NCBI GenBank assembly: GCA_026874595.1
Contig: CM049318.1
Span: forward strand, 4,541,741-4,605,740
DNA length: 64,000 nt
From: Sipunculus nudus
Taxonomy: Eukaryota; Annelida; Sipuncula; Golfingiida; Sipunculidae
Direction: 5' to 3'
Every line of letters begins with the position of its first letter. The first letter of the stretch is position 1. The translations under genes and the position numbers were made by a program. This document shows, piece by piece, positions 1-10,330 of the stretch. The notes beneath the pieces were generated by a model. It saw nothing but the letters and a program-made list of their open reading frames with translations. It was not told the DNA's origin and did not search any database.

Positions 1-732
1 TTGAAAAATCAGTTATCGACGGCATACGATATTGCCCAACGCACTTCCGCCGCTTCAAAACACCGTCATAAGATATTATACGACCGTCGGTCGCATGGCG
101 CTGTACTTGACATCGGTGATCGCGTGTTAGTTCGTAATGTAGCCTTTACAGGAAAACACAAATTGGCGAATAAGTGGGGAGAACAGGTTTATGTTGTTAA
201 AATGCAACCAAAAGCAGGGATACCCGTTTATGTTGTCTCTCCTATTGACAATCCCTCGCTCAGTCGTACACTACATCGTAATCTTCTCCTGCCAATTGAT
301 TACATTCCTGATCCGCCAACCGCTAATGTACAGAGAAATGTACCGGACTCTCAGAATTCCAGTGATTTATCGTCTGATAGTGAAAATGATTCCGATGCTA
401 TTATCATGGTGATTGATTCTGAGCATTCCATGTCTAATGATGATACCATTAATGATCATCTTTCTATTTCAGAACCAACTTTTACTAACATTCAAGATGA
501 TGTACCTGTACTATCTGCAGCTGAATCTGTTATTTCGGATGACGAGTCTGTTACCTCCATGGTGTGTGATAACGAGGGCCCTTGGGTCCAGTCTCCTGTA
601 TATATACCTCCACCTGATAATGCTCCTTCCCTTTCAGTGAATATAGAATCGCCTCCTAGACCATTAAGAAGGTCAACACGTCAGAAACGGTTACCTGCCT
701 ATCTTCGTTCTGGCGATTATGTCATAGATTAA
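1..732 (+). CDS. Ty3/Gypsy-type retrotransposon pol, C-terminal end of integrase (5' cut by window)
   Basis: The open frame enters at base 1 and stops at TAA 730-732, giving 243 residues of a longer polyprotein. Residues about 20-105 look like the C-terminal DNA-binding region of a Gypsy-type integrase: a basic segment (KHRHKILYDRR), then GDRVLVRN, then HKLANKWGEQVYVV, closing with RTLHRNLLLP, the usual spacing in animal Ty3/Gypsy pol proteins. An acidic Ser/Asp-rich tail (about 110-215) and a terminal RRSTRQKRLPAYL motif follow, also typical of these polyproteins. Integrase inserts the reverse-transcribed element into the host genome. The catalytic core, RT and RNase H would lie upstream of the window. 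The visible frame is intact, which suggests a fairly young copy. Family placement rests on motif recognition, and the lineage within Ty3/Gypsy is not resolved. Confidence 0.85.
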   Translation: MKNQLSTAYDIAQRTSAASKHRHKILYDRRSHGAVLDIGDRVLVRNVAFTGKHKLANKWGEQVYVVKMQPKAGIPVYVVSPIDNPSLSRTLHRNLLLPIDYIPDPPTANVQRNVPDSQNSSDLSSDSENDSDAIIMVIDSEHSMSNDDTINDHLSISEPTFTNIQDDVPVLSAAESVISDDESVTSMVCDNEGPWVQSPVYIPPPDNAPSLSVNIESPPRPLRRSTRQKRLPAYLRSGDYVID

Positions 733-848
733 GTTAGGTAAAGACATACTTCGCTGTGTGCACGTGTTGATATATAATGATTGGTTGCTTTATTCTATCG
801 TATCATAGCCATCTTGTTTCGTTTTAGATGTCGGGTCGCCATTTTCTT

Positions 849-1150
849 AAGAGGGGGGTGTATATAACGGGTCTATCTTAAACTCGTCTGGTTCTTTCCT
901 GTGTTCTCCCTCAGGGAGTTGCTTTATATTTTTTTGCTCAATCCAGACCATAGTTCCCCCTTAAGATTTGGTCGTTTTACATAACAAAAGAGCAGGTAAT
1001 AGCGGGAATTCTTGCCGTGGAGACGGCATTCCGCTCATACTGTTGGTTGTGGCAGCACGCCATATCTCTATTTTGTCTATCTTGTAGGTGAGTTACCACT
1101 TTTCATATTGTTAAAGGTTTCTTATTTTATTACCACCTTTATAACTCTCG
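849..1150 (+). mobile_element. Polypurine tract and start of the 3' LTR of the Ty3/Gypsy element
   Basis: A purine run at 849-858 (AAGAGGGGGG) lies 117 bases after the pol stop and is followed directly at 859 by TGTATATAAC. This is the normal order of plus-strand primer (PPT) and LTR 5' end (TG). The TATATAA at 861-867 could be a promoter element. The LTR 3' end cannot be fixed because the 5' LTR is outside the window; ACATAACA ending at 986 is one candidate and the end coordinate given is only nominal. The start is much better supported than the end. Confidence 0.5.
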
Positions 1151-1638
1151 TCTCTAAATAGTCTCTGAATATATGCTTTAACTTACCTTGTAATATTGAC
1201 GAAGTTTTCACTCGAGCTTAATCATGGTTTCCGTTTTGCTCTCGAGCAAACGTAATTTTTACTCTCTCTGAACCCGTCTTCATTTTTACTCTCATGCATG
1301 AAATACATGCATGCGAGTGCATGCGAGTTCATGTGAAAATATGCATTGGCCTTGTTTGGTAAAAACGTGAGGGGGACAAGCATCCCCCTACCCCCAACCC
1401 CTTAGTATAAAATAAGGATCCATGCTCAAAATCTTCTCTGCCCATCCCCTCACTTTTTTGCTGACTTTTCAACATTTTCCCCCTCATTTTAGTTTAAAAT
1501 CCAAATTACAAAAAATACACAACGTTTCATGTTTAAGCACCATTTTACGATATTCTGACAAGATTTGCGAAAACACCCAGGACATGAGGGTAACCATTAA
1601 CTCACACGACATAACTCACACAGGCAAGACCGGAACCT
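1151..1638. other. No gene seen
   Basis: AT-rich DNA with a cluster of ATGCATG-like words at 1294-1325 and paired CTCGAGC words near 1213-1246. No open frame with recognisable protein similarity, splice pattern or RNA fold was found. Part of it may still be retrotransposon LTR. Confidence 0.4.
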
Positions 1639-1960
1639 CATGAAATTTTCAGGGCTTTTTACAAATGAGCCAAGGAAAAAACATTAGATTTTGGTGTTGA
1701 TCGAGCATCTTCTGAGGATTATTGAGCACCATCAAGGAATATTCACAAACGTAGGGTCACTCATGCACGAATTAACCTAGAATTTTGGGTAAAAAATAAA
1801 ATAATGCACAAAAGGTCTAGCCTCATACTCCGCGCATTGTCTCCTGGTCACCTTGTCAACCCAGCATCTCGGAGTGTGATGTCTAGTTCGGTGTTCCAGG
1901 GCGTTTTTTAAAGGTGTGGTCTGAGTTCTGTGTTGAGTGAATGCAAACATGGTGGAGGCA
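1639..1960 (+). repeat. Dispersed repeat R1, copy 1
   Basis: This stretch shares an ordered series of words with 16050-16320 on the same strand and with the reverse complement of 9756-9932: a TTTCAGGG region, CATCAAGGAATATTC-like, GTCACTTATGC-like, and (copies 1 and 3 only) a CCTGGTCACCT segment followed by AGCATCTCGG or AGCACCTCGG. The copies are strongly diverged, so this is an old interspersed repeat. No coding frame spans it. The class is unknown; no TIR or tRNA-like boxes were seen. Confidence 0.5.
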
Positions 1961-2520
1961 TGTATCCATTGGAATTCAGATTTCATGTAATATATGATTT
2001 TATGTATATGTTTCTTTCAAGGTTTAATAACGAGAAGCTTAAAATAAGGATGAAAGAAATGGCTAGAGTTCTTAGTTTGTCCTAATGAACTTGACTCAGA
2101 GATAAATTCAGTAAAATAAATCACGCCTAAATTGAAATCTATAGCACCATCAAACGAAGAGATGCTTTTTTATGTTTATTAAGCTACGGGTTCATATCCT
2201 CAGGCAGTTTATACAACTCCTCTTGTTAAAAGAGCAACTTAATTTAGATACATGAAAAGATATCGAAAATCGGTCATAAAGTTGTCTTTATCCCGCTCCT
2301 ATTCCTGATTTCGGTCCTTACATCTAACGAGAAGAATTGATTTTCATGTTCTTTCTGGTGTATAGATACAGTAGATTAAATATGATTGATGACAATAAAT
2401 TGCAATACGCTCCGGAGGTTGTTTATTCGTAGAAGCTTGATGACAAACAAAAATCAGGGAGACGCCTACTAAACGCCATAGTTACGAGCTCCACATCGCC
2501 ATGCTGATCTATAGGGTTCC

Positions 2521-2537
2521 GGGGGGGGGGGGGGGGG
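2521..2537. repeat. Poly-G tract
   Basis: A run of 17 G beginning right after TTCC. Similar long G or C runs occur at about 4571, 8560, 8611, 11103, 17167 and 17331, so they recur across the intergenic part of the window. Runs like this are often miscounted in assemblies, so the exact length is unreliable. Confidence 0.8.
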
Positions 2538-2555
2538 ATCATCCCTTAACTTTAA

Positions 2556-2890
2556 AGGTGGAAGTCCTTCGTCCCTTCACTACTTCGGAAATAAAACTTA
2601 TTTTTTTTTCAGCATAGTATATTTCCAGTTAGTTCTATATAAACTTTTTCATGTTTTTCTCTGTAATATTTTCAATAATGTATCTCACATTTTGAAAGCA
2701 TAGGATAGGCATGGTATACGTGAGGTGGAAGTCCTTTGTCCCTTCACTACTTCGGGAATCAAACTCATTCTTGTCAGCACAGTATATTTCCAGTTAGTTC
2801 TATATAGCTTGTTCATGTTTTTCTCAGTTATCTTTTCATTATGTATTTTCATTATCTATTTGAAAGCATAGGATAGACATGGCATACGTG
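2556..2890. repeat. Two-copy tandem duplication, unit about 167 bp
   Basis: Unit 1 (about 2556-2722) and unit 2 (about 2723-2890) both begin with AGGTGGAAGTCCTT and run through CCCTTCACTACTTCGG, TATATTTCCAGTTAGTTC and GAAAGCATAGGATAG to a TACGTGA end. They differ by scattered substitutions and small indels. No coding frame runs through either unit. Confidence 0.8.
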
Positions 2891-3540
2891 ATTTGCTTTA
2901 ATGAAAAATTAAAGATGTTTTCCCGAAGTATGGTATGTTGTTAAATGTTTGCATCGATGCTTGAAATTTAAAGTGTGAAAAACAGTGTTGACAAATCAGC
3001 AAAAACTACTCTGTATAACCAAAATAAACATACACTAAGATATGTGGCGGAAGTAAAGATATTATGAATTTCTGGTAGGGGGCCTTTGTTCCCTTTGTCA
3101 TAAGGTCTGGGTTTGGCGGGCAGGTTCAGGATGAGTTATTTTGAAGGGGGTTTGAAGGGGGAATTCTTATGTTAACAGACCCATATGTTGACAAATTAAA
3201 TGTCGTGTGTGGTGTGTGAGAATAAAACTAACTAGTAAAGTTTGATGAAAAAGGCCTTTGACAAAATGGAGCACTAAAAGATATCTGAGGAATAACAAAA
3301 TTTGATTAAAAAACAGGAAAAACCCCCGGTGATGAGGACATGGATAAAGAGGTAGAATCCAATATGGTCGTTTTGGCTGAAAGTCACTCTAATTATTGAT
3401 ATTGTAGATGACCAGCTTTCATATGAAACTCATTAAATTAACACTTGGTCACGTGCAGTGTTTAGCAATTGGTCAGCATGCTGGATTCATCTGTAATGGC
3501 GGCGTCCAGGCCTACTTTATAAAGTAGAGAAAAGAGTTCC

Positions 3541-3600
3541 AGAAAGAACCATGGTTCTATCCAGAACCAGTTAGGTTCTTAAAAGAACCATCAAGAACCC
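3541..3600. promoter_or_regulatory. Cluster of six AGAACC/GGTTCT half-sites
   Basis: AGAACC or its complement starts at 3545 (+), 3553 (-), 3563 (+), 3574 (-), 3584 (+) and 3594 (+). Neighbouring sites are 8 to 11 bases apart, close to one helical turn. The first pair forms the perfect 14-base palindrome AGAACCATGGTTCT (3545-3558), and 3574-3589 can form a 7-bp hairpin with a two-base loop. The arrangement resembles a multi-site protein-binding element, but no factor can be named and there is no adjacent gene. Confidence 0.4.
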
Positions 3601-6539
3601 TTTTTTCTAAGAGTCAATAATTAATTTCCTCTTTTCCATGAAACTTGCATGAGGAGATTCTTCGTATCGTTAAACGACGTAAAATAATACGCATGGCCAT
3701 GAAAGGTCGTAATTAAATTTGTCAATGGGACCTGCATGGAAAGCATTTTTTAGAGGCCAGGAGCAACAGCGATAGTCTAACATGAAGTCACATTATAGTA
3801 CCCTGACTGATCTCTTTTCAACTGGACTGTGAACACAGACGTCTTCACATTTCTTTACACAAGCTCTAGCCTAGGATGTTAAGCATTGATAACACAAGTG
3901 ATAAAAATACGGGAAAGATTAAAATGGGAATTTTGCATCATAAAACTGGTGATAAATTTCATAAACATGTATAAATATATCACACTATCTCATCGTAAAA
4001 TAAATATCATACCCTAAGCTCATCTTATGTCACAAACAAATGTATACATATGGGAATAATGCATTTTTATCTGTAAAAATAATGTAATATAGCAATGATG
4101 TTTTTATAAGTCCAAAATATTTCAAGGTTGTTAATATAGACAGAATGATATATTATCATATTACATACCATACCATATAATACAATGCTAGGCGTAGTTT
4201 ACCTTATAAATATTATGTATATAGCTATTTAGCTACAGACTATGACTTCAATACAAACGGGGTATTCTACTTAAAGGAATCTTACACAATACTTATAATA
4301 TGAATATACGCAACAGCATTGAGAAAAATTAATGCTTAACATACACCCGATTTGATTTTATCCAAAAATTAATTATTTTATATATTTATACACCTACGAC
4401 ATATCATAGAATTAAACTTCTTGGTAATAGGTCAGTTTGTGTCATGGTGTAGGCGATATCATAATTACTCAGTTAGTGTCTTGCGTCATTTCCCAATTTA
4501 CCACACAAAACTAATATAAAACAGTCCCGGTGTATAGCATTTTCGGATTGAAACCCCTCTTTAGATTGCCGGGGGGGGGGGGGGTTTATGTTTATTTATG
4601 TTTGTTTTTATATACGTATATTTTCGACAACTTTCTTTTTCATAGATTGATTCCATCTTTTGAATCTCGTAAGTTTCACAGGGATTTATTAAAATAATAT
4701 ATCATGATTTTATCATGTAAATAAATTTATCATTTAATTAAATCTGTGAGGGGTTATTCTTAACAGTGCGGGGATAACCTGAAAGTAAGTTCAGACTACC
4801 TAGGGGAATACTTAATCGTTTTCAGATTACCGGGAGGGGGAGGGTAAGCTGTAATTTGGGATAACCTGTATTCTTTGCATCGGATTTAATTGTTGTCCCT
4901 AGAGTTTGTGTTTTATGGTTAAATTGTTTTGTTGCGTCATTTATCATAACTATATACAGAGCACGTCCTTGGACGTTTCTTTCACAAAAAGGAGGAAAAT
5001 AAGGAGAAGACTGTTTTTAGCAAAACATCAACCATTTACTCTACATTATCAATATATAAGAAGTAAAATAATTATACAAGAACTTTATGTTGTTTTAATC
5101 TCAGGGAGACAGAACACTGGATATATTATTAATGGAATGGTGACGTCAGTAATACTTTTTTTGTCTTCGACGGTAGATGACACTGATTAGAAGTATTTAA
5201 TTTCAACGATTGTCAACAATATTAAAACTGAAGAAATAGAAGACAAGTATGAAAAAAAAAATAAAAACAAATGGTCATGTCACCACGTTACCTTCAGCCA
5301 GAGCTACCGTCCTGACGTCAGAACGGAAAGATAGAGTCCATTTGCATTACATCCCGAACATAAATATGGGCAATTACATTAAACTATTAATTCAAATAGG
5401 ACTCCTCTTAATTTTGACTAATTTTTTTGTTAATACTACTCTATTATATTCTTTTTTTCTATTCTATTGTTGGTTTAATTAAAGGTTGTCCGAAATGCAA
5501 ATCATCATGTAAAATGTCACTAGATACTACAATTAAAAAAAACAGCAAAGGATAATTGAATTTCACAAAGCCGGAGTCCATAGGGGCCCAGACAACAATA
5601 AACAATTGAAGGAAACAAGCCCCCGCAAAGATATAAGAAAAAATAACCCTCACAAACTGCATGAAATCTGTTTATTCTGTGCTTGCGTTTTAATCCATGA
5701 ACGCTTCGGTCTGAGACTGCGAAAACAGCCATTGGGTTAGGACGTAGGCTGTTGTATGGTTCAGGCGTTGGTCGCGACTCGGAGACTCGGTTCAATGTCA
5801 TAACAGCAGATTTTGACGTGAGGATTATTCCTATCTCAGTACATATAAGGACTTTAAATCCAGAAGATTTTCAAGGGTTAATATACATAGTATATATAAA
5901 GGAAGGGTTTACTTTAGGTCATTAAACATCTTTATACAATACTAAAAATAAATATGTAACCTATTTTTGACATAATAAAATATAACCAAGAAAGAGGGTC
6001 GTATAAGTCAAGAGTGTACTTCATTGTTTATAATGGCGGATGGCCCAAGTGCAAAGTCTGACGTACTTTGTGTGTATGACTCCCTGAGATTTTTCATTGA
6101 TCTACTATAAGATGTATAGCAAACTATTTTTGGATGGGATAAACAAAAAGTTCTTAATTCATTCTTTCATTTATGATATGTTGTTGAAAAATCTTGATGT
6201 TTCAATAATGCCTTTTGATTGTAATGTTAATCTTAAACTGTTACTGTAAAACAATAACCATTCCACAATGAGCACAATCACACCAAAACGAACGCAAATG
6301 AAGACTTATCTGGATAGAATTCCGATTTTTGTTTCTTTTTAAGGTATTATTGCACACATTATTGCGTATTTGCAGGCTATCTCAATTTAATTCCAGCGGT
6401 TTTCTCATGTGTGTTTTAAAACAAACGTAATCTCAACTATATATTTAATATAAAAAATAAGCCAGGTTTCTTAATGAAATATTTTGATCTTTATGTAAAA
6501 CACACCAGGCGTGATGACAGCAATTAACCTGGCGATGAA
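3601..6539. other. AT-rich intergenic DNA, no gene seen
   Basis: No supportable coding region. Short open frames here are AT-rich and match nothing I recognise. Two perfect TGACGTCA words occur at 5141-5148 and 5313-5320 (CRE/ATF-type sequence), 172 bp apart. A poly-G run lies at about 4571. The stretch around 5690-5810 is richer in CpG than its surroundings and open on the minus strand for 93 codons, but I do not recognise the product. Confidence 0.4.
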
Positions 6540-6689
6540 AACGTTTACACGACACCTGCTAAAGCAAAACGGGAATTTATCCCTCATCCCGCAGTGAACG
6601 CTGAAGAAAGACGCCGCCGCCAGATGCGGATCGACCTCCAAAGGGCCGCATCATCGGCCTGGCAGCAACCCGTAAACAAACCTAGTGGC

Positions 6690-6804
6690 TGTCTGTATAA
6701 ATGGAAACAAACAGCTTGACGGCTTCGGCTCTGTTTTGTTTCCTCGCAATCATAACTTATCTGCCAATTTCTTTCCTAGAAGTAGTGAGTGATAATGGGT
6801 GAGC
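6690..6804 (+). promoter_or_regulatory. Possible core promoter with short first exon
   Basis: A GC- and CpG-richer island (about 6540-6740) contains TATAAATG at 6695-6702. About 95 bases downstream is an ATG at 6795-6797 followed two bases later by a consensus donor, GTGAGC at 6799-6804. This would fit a short first exon, but no downstream exon was found, so the call is weak. Confidence 0.2.
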
Positions 6805-6810
6805 ATTGCA

Positions 6811-8012
6811 ATTTTACAATATTTATATACCTCCATGTTATTTTTTGTCTTGGTTGCTTGCTAGCTTGGTTTGTCTGCAAATGCTTTACTTAAAAGTAAT
6901 GAATTGATTTTGTTGGCATTTTGTTGAGGTTACTTTAACAGTAAAGAAACAACTATTAATTTCTGGAATTAATCGCCTCGTTATGGTATTGTTAAAATGA
7001 CTCTTTATCATTGTGAGACCGGACAATCAAGATGGGTGTCAGTAGGGGAAATTGTAGGTGTAAAAAGAGATGAATGTCCTTCGCTTTCACCTATTTTATA
7101 CCGCTTTCACCTATTTTATACCGCCTTTGTTTAAGCACGCAGAGCTTGCCAGAGTCGGTGAGCTGTGACATTCTTCTTTGGAGGTTAATATGCAGTCTCT
7201 ATTTGCTTTCTTGTTAAAAAATCTTAGAGTATAATTTACATTTAAAACAAAGCCACGTTCATTTGTTTCAGGACAGATAAGCCAACAACTCGTATACCGT
7301 GTTCCCTCATATAAACAGCAAACTTGCATAAAGAGAACGTTTGGATCCTGCTTGTCAGGAATACGTATTTTATGCAGACCTCTGGTCAATCCTGAATTGA
7401 ATTGCAATTGAAGGTAAAATTGTATATATTACCGTTGAATTGAAAACGAAATGATTTAGAAATGAACTGAATTGAAGTTTACAGGCTCGAATTGATCTGA
7501 ATTTATGAACAAAAGATCCAACTCCAGTATTTCCCTAGGTGTCGCTGACTGGAAGTTGCTCAAGGTCAGTCTGAAAATCAGCCATGCAGTATTTGGTTAA
7601 AGTCAAACACTAATGCGTCTCATGGATAACAAAAGGACCATGATAACTGCATAAATGCTTCTTAATCGCTTTTCCTGAATTGTTTGTATCAGCAGTTTCA
7701 GCACATCAGAGAAGGAATAATATCAATATAATAATATGATGTATAGCAATAGACATTTTCAGCTAATCAAAGTAATAGTAGACATAAAACTGAGCTGTAA
7801 CAGGTATGATAATAGAAGGCAAAGAGTGGGAGTAATAGGTATTACCTTCTGTTACTTCCCATTTCCTCCTGTGCCACAAAGCATGTGATCAGATAACACT
7901 GAACTGCCTTTTTTCTTGTCCAATGACTTTCTATGATATGCCTATTGTGACTGTGCCTGTTGTGTCCGGAGCAGCTCCAGATATACTGGCCTCGTGTGCT
8001 TGGATCTATGGA
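6811..8012. other. Intergenic, no gene seen
   Basis: Contains a directly repeated GCTTTCACCTATTTTATACC word at 7084-7123, a 98-codon minus-strand open frame (7111-7407) with no recognisable motif, and an AATTG-rich stretch at about 7395-7505 of the kind described at 9155. Nothing here supports a gene. Confidence 0.4.
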
Positions 8013-8518
8013 TGTACGACCAAAGCCCCTCCCCCCGGACAAAAGCCTCCCAGGTGATTAGCCCCCTAAGACTAAAGCCCCGGGTCAAAAGTCCCCCTGC
8101 CTTACTGAAAAAAAGGAAAAAAAGCCCCCCAAAAGCCTCTATCTATACATTATACATAGTTTTTCACTTTATTTACTTAATCCAAAACCACTCAAAATTC
8201 AAATTTACTATATATCTTATATTTCTGGTTAAATATTCGAAAGCAATATCAACGTAAACTTCACATAGTTCCATAGATACAAATCATCAGTTTAACGAAA
8301 TTACAAATAATCAGTGTTTTTTATGAATTATTATTTATGATTATAATGACATATATATTTTATATGTTTATTTTAATTATAATGTTGATTTCAAGTAACT
8401 CATGAGTTATGTATATATACAATATTCTACTACTGCACAGTGATACTCCTGCCCTGTACAAAGTTTCAATTATGATAAATTAATTTTTTCAGAATTTAAA
8501 TTTTCATTTTAAAAAATC

Positions 8519-8551
<33 letters not shown>

Positions 8552-8630
8552 TTTTTTTTGGGGGGGGGTGTCTTTTTTATCATTTAGGTAAGGGGAGGGG
8601 GCTTTTGAAGGGGGGGGGGGGGTTGTCCAT
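8013..8630. mobile_element. Fold-back (long inverted repeat) element
   Basis: The left arm (about 8019-8135), rich in AAAAGCCCC and AAAAGTCCCCC words, is matched in inverted orientation by the right arm (about 8555-8628). For example, AAAAGTCCCCCTGCCTTACT at 8087 pairs with the complement of AGGTAAGGGGAGGGGGCTTTT near 8587-8607, with mismatches. Between the arms is about 420 bp of very AT-rich DNA including an (AT)n tract at 8531-8550. This is the form of a MITE or fold-back element. No target duplication could be defined and no coding capacity is present. Confidence 0.6.
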
Positions 8631-9154
8631 TCCCCGTTCTATATTCAGTGTCCAGTAGTTCTGACTACGTAGGGCACTTCACTTGACAGAACAAGCAACA
8701 GCCATGAGACAGCGAAGTACATCCCATAGACTGCTGGTCTTTATAACCGATATCAGAAAAATTATAATGCCGATACGTGTTCATTCAGGCACGAAGTTTG
8801 TTGACCTTGCTATTGTGAGGGGATATAACAGAGATCAGCCCCGCCAACCCATCCCTAGTCCTATAATTATCAGAAAGTCACATCTGCAAATCTGTTACAT
8901 CTGTTTTTCATCACATCTGAAAGAATGTTTGCACATACAATAATTGCACTAATTAATAATTGCCATTCACCAATAGTTGCCACTCCATAAATTCCTTTAT
9001 CCCAATCAAGTGGTTTACCGGATCTTAAGGTTGAGTTTTTTTAGCAAATTCAGCCAAATCTGATCAAACCTGTAAGCTGTGCACCTGTGCATATGTAATA
9101 GAACACCTCAGATAACATTCATTATCCACCAATAAAATGTATTCAAATAATTGC

Positions 9155-9345
9155 AACTTTTTGAATTGCCAATTGAATTTGAATTTAAAAATATATATTT
9201 TTTAATTGAATTGGTATTGCAATTTTTCTCCAGCACACTGAATTACATTAAATTAGAATTATAATTTCATAAAAGTTCTTGAACTGGAATTGAATTGGAA
9301 TTGAAAAATTTGAATTGACCCCAGGTCTGATTCTATGTGAAGCTT
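9155..9345. repeat. Degenerate AATTG-rich repeat
   Basis: The stretch is dominated by AATTGAATTGG-type words ending with ACCCCAGGTCTG. A similar but shorter stretch occurs at about 7395-7505 and a weaker one at 62580-62730. It is low-complexity satellite-like DNA without coding signal. Confidence 0.55.
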
Positions 9346-9755
9346 AAAAGGCAAATGGGGCCTCTAAAATCATGTCCAATATAACGACCGCGGTTAAACG
9401 ACCTTGAAGGAAACCGGGAGTCGGGAATGATCCACACTGTCAGCTATAGATTTCAGTAAAACAGACTTCAGTGGTTAAAAGCACTAAATAATATTGCTAC
9501 ATATGCGGTCACATATTAGAAATAAATCGTTTAGAAGGGTAAGAGCGACATGACGTAAAAGCATTTTATTTTACAGAAAGCGTATACAAAAATGTGTTAA
9601 CCCCAGGTAGGATACTTAAAGGCAATTAAAAAAAAACTGTCAAGTAGATCACCACCTGGATCTAAACAACTACAAATCAAACCATAACTCTTTAACATAT
9701 GTGAATTACTTCTTTATATTTGACCTTTAAAATATGGGGGTTGTGGTTCACAAAT

Positions 9756-9932
9756 CAAGAATACAAGACTCCGCCATATTCGGCCCATATTCCCAGCCTC
9801 ATCTAGGCATAAGTGACCGTACATTCGAGAATATTCCTTGATGACGTTTCTGAATACGGGTTTTATGCCGGATCATCAAAATCGGGTCGGTTCCTCCGTG
9901 GTCCATTCCCGATCCCCTGAAAATTCCATGAG
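9756..9932 (-). repeat. Dispersed repeat R1, copy 2 (inverted)
   Basis: Read on the minus strand, this matches copies at 1639 and 16050: TTTTCAGGGG, GTCATCAAGGAATATTC, GGTCACTTATGCC, and GCTGGGAATATGGGCC in order. The last word is shared closely with copy 3 at 16187-16202. It is truncated relative to the other copies after the GGGCC word. Confidence 0.55.
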
Positions 9933-10272
9933 AAAACGTTCATGTTGGCGTGAGTTATGTAGTTGACAAACTCAGTTAACACACACACAAACACACGAAT
10001 GGGGAAGAACGCATACCTTGCCGTCGGAGGCTAAAATATCCGCATACAATCAGTGGATCCACGCTTTAACACTCTGCATCCTCCCGTGTGATCGGACCAG
10101 GTGTCTCCTCTCTCTGATTAATACTGTAACCCTCGTAATTACAACCACAAAAGCTCGGCCATAGGAACGGTCACAAATGTACAGAAACGATTAGGTTCAA
10201 GAAGATTAAACACCTCGACGGGGTAAATAGGCAGGCACGCCAGAGTGTTCCTTATTGAGGACAAAACCTGTA

Positions 10273-10330
10273 GAAGGCAGGCATTTGCCTTCAAGGGATA
10301 GAGTCCTTCTTTCTATAAAAGACAGTGAAT
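10273..10330 (+). promoter_or_regulatory. Possible TATA element
   Basis: TATAAAAG at 10314-10321 is a near-ideal TATA box, preceded by a small hairpin (GAAGGCA/TGCCTTC, about 10273-10292). A weak 62-codon open frame follows at 10369. No splice structure or recognisable protein was found downstream, so this may be chance. Confidence 0.15.

Noticed and set aside
859-986. Complete 128-bp LTR (TG...CA)
   Set aside because: The start after the polypurine tract is good, but the end at ACATAACA cannot be verified without the 5' LTR or a target duplication.
5520-5801. 93-codon minus-strand frame as a gene exon
   Set aside because: CpG-richer than its surroundings but no motif, no matching splice partner and no homologue I can name.
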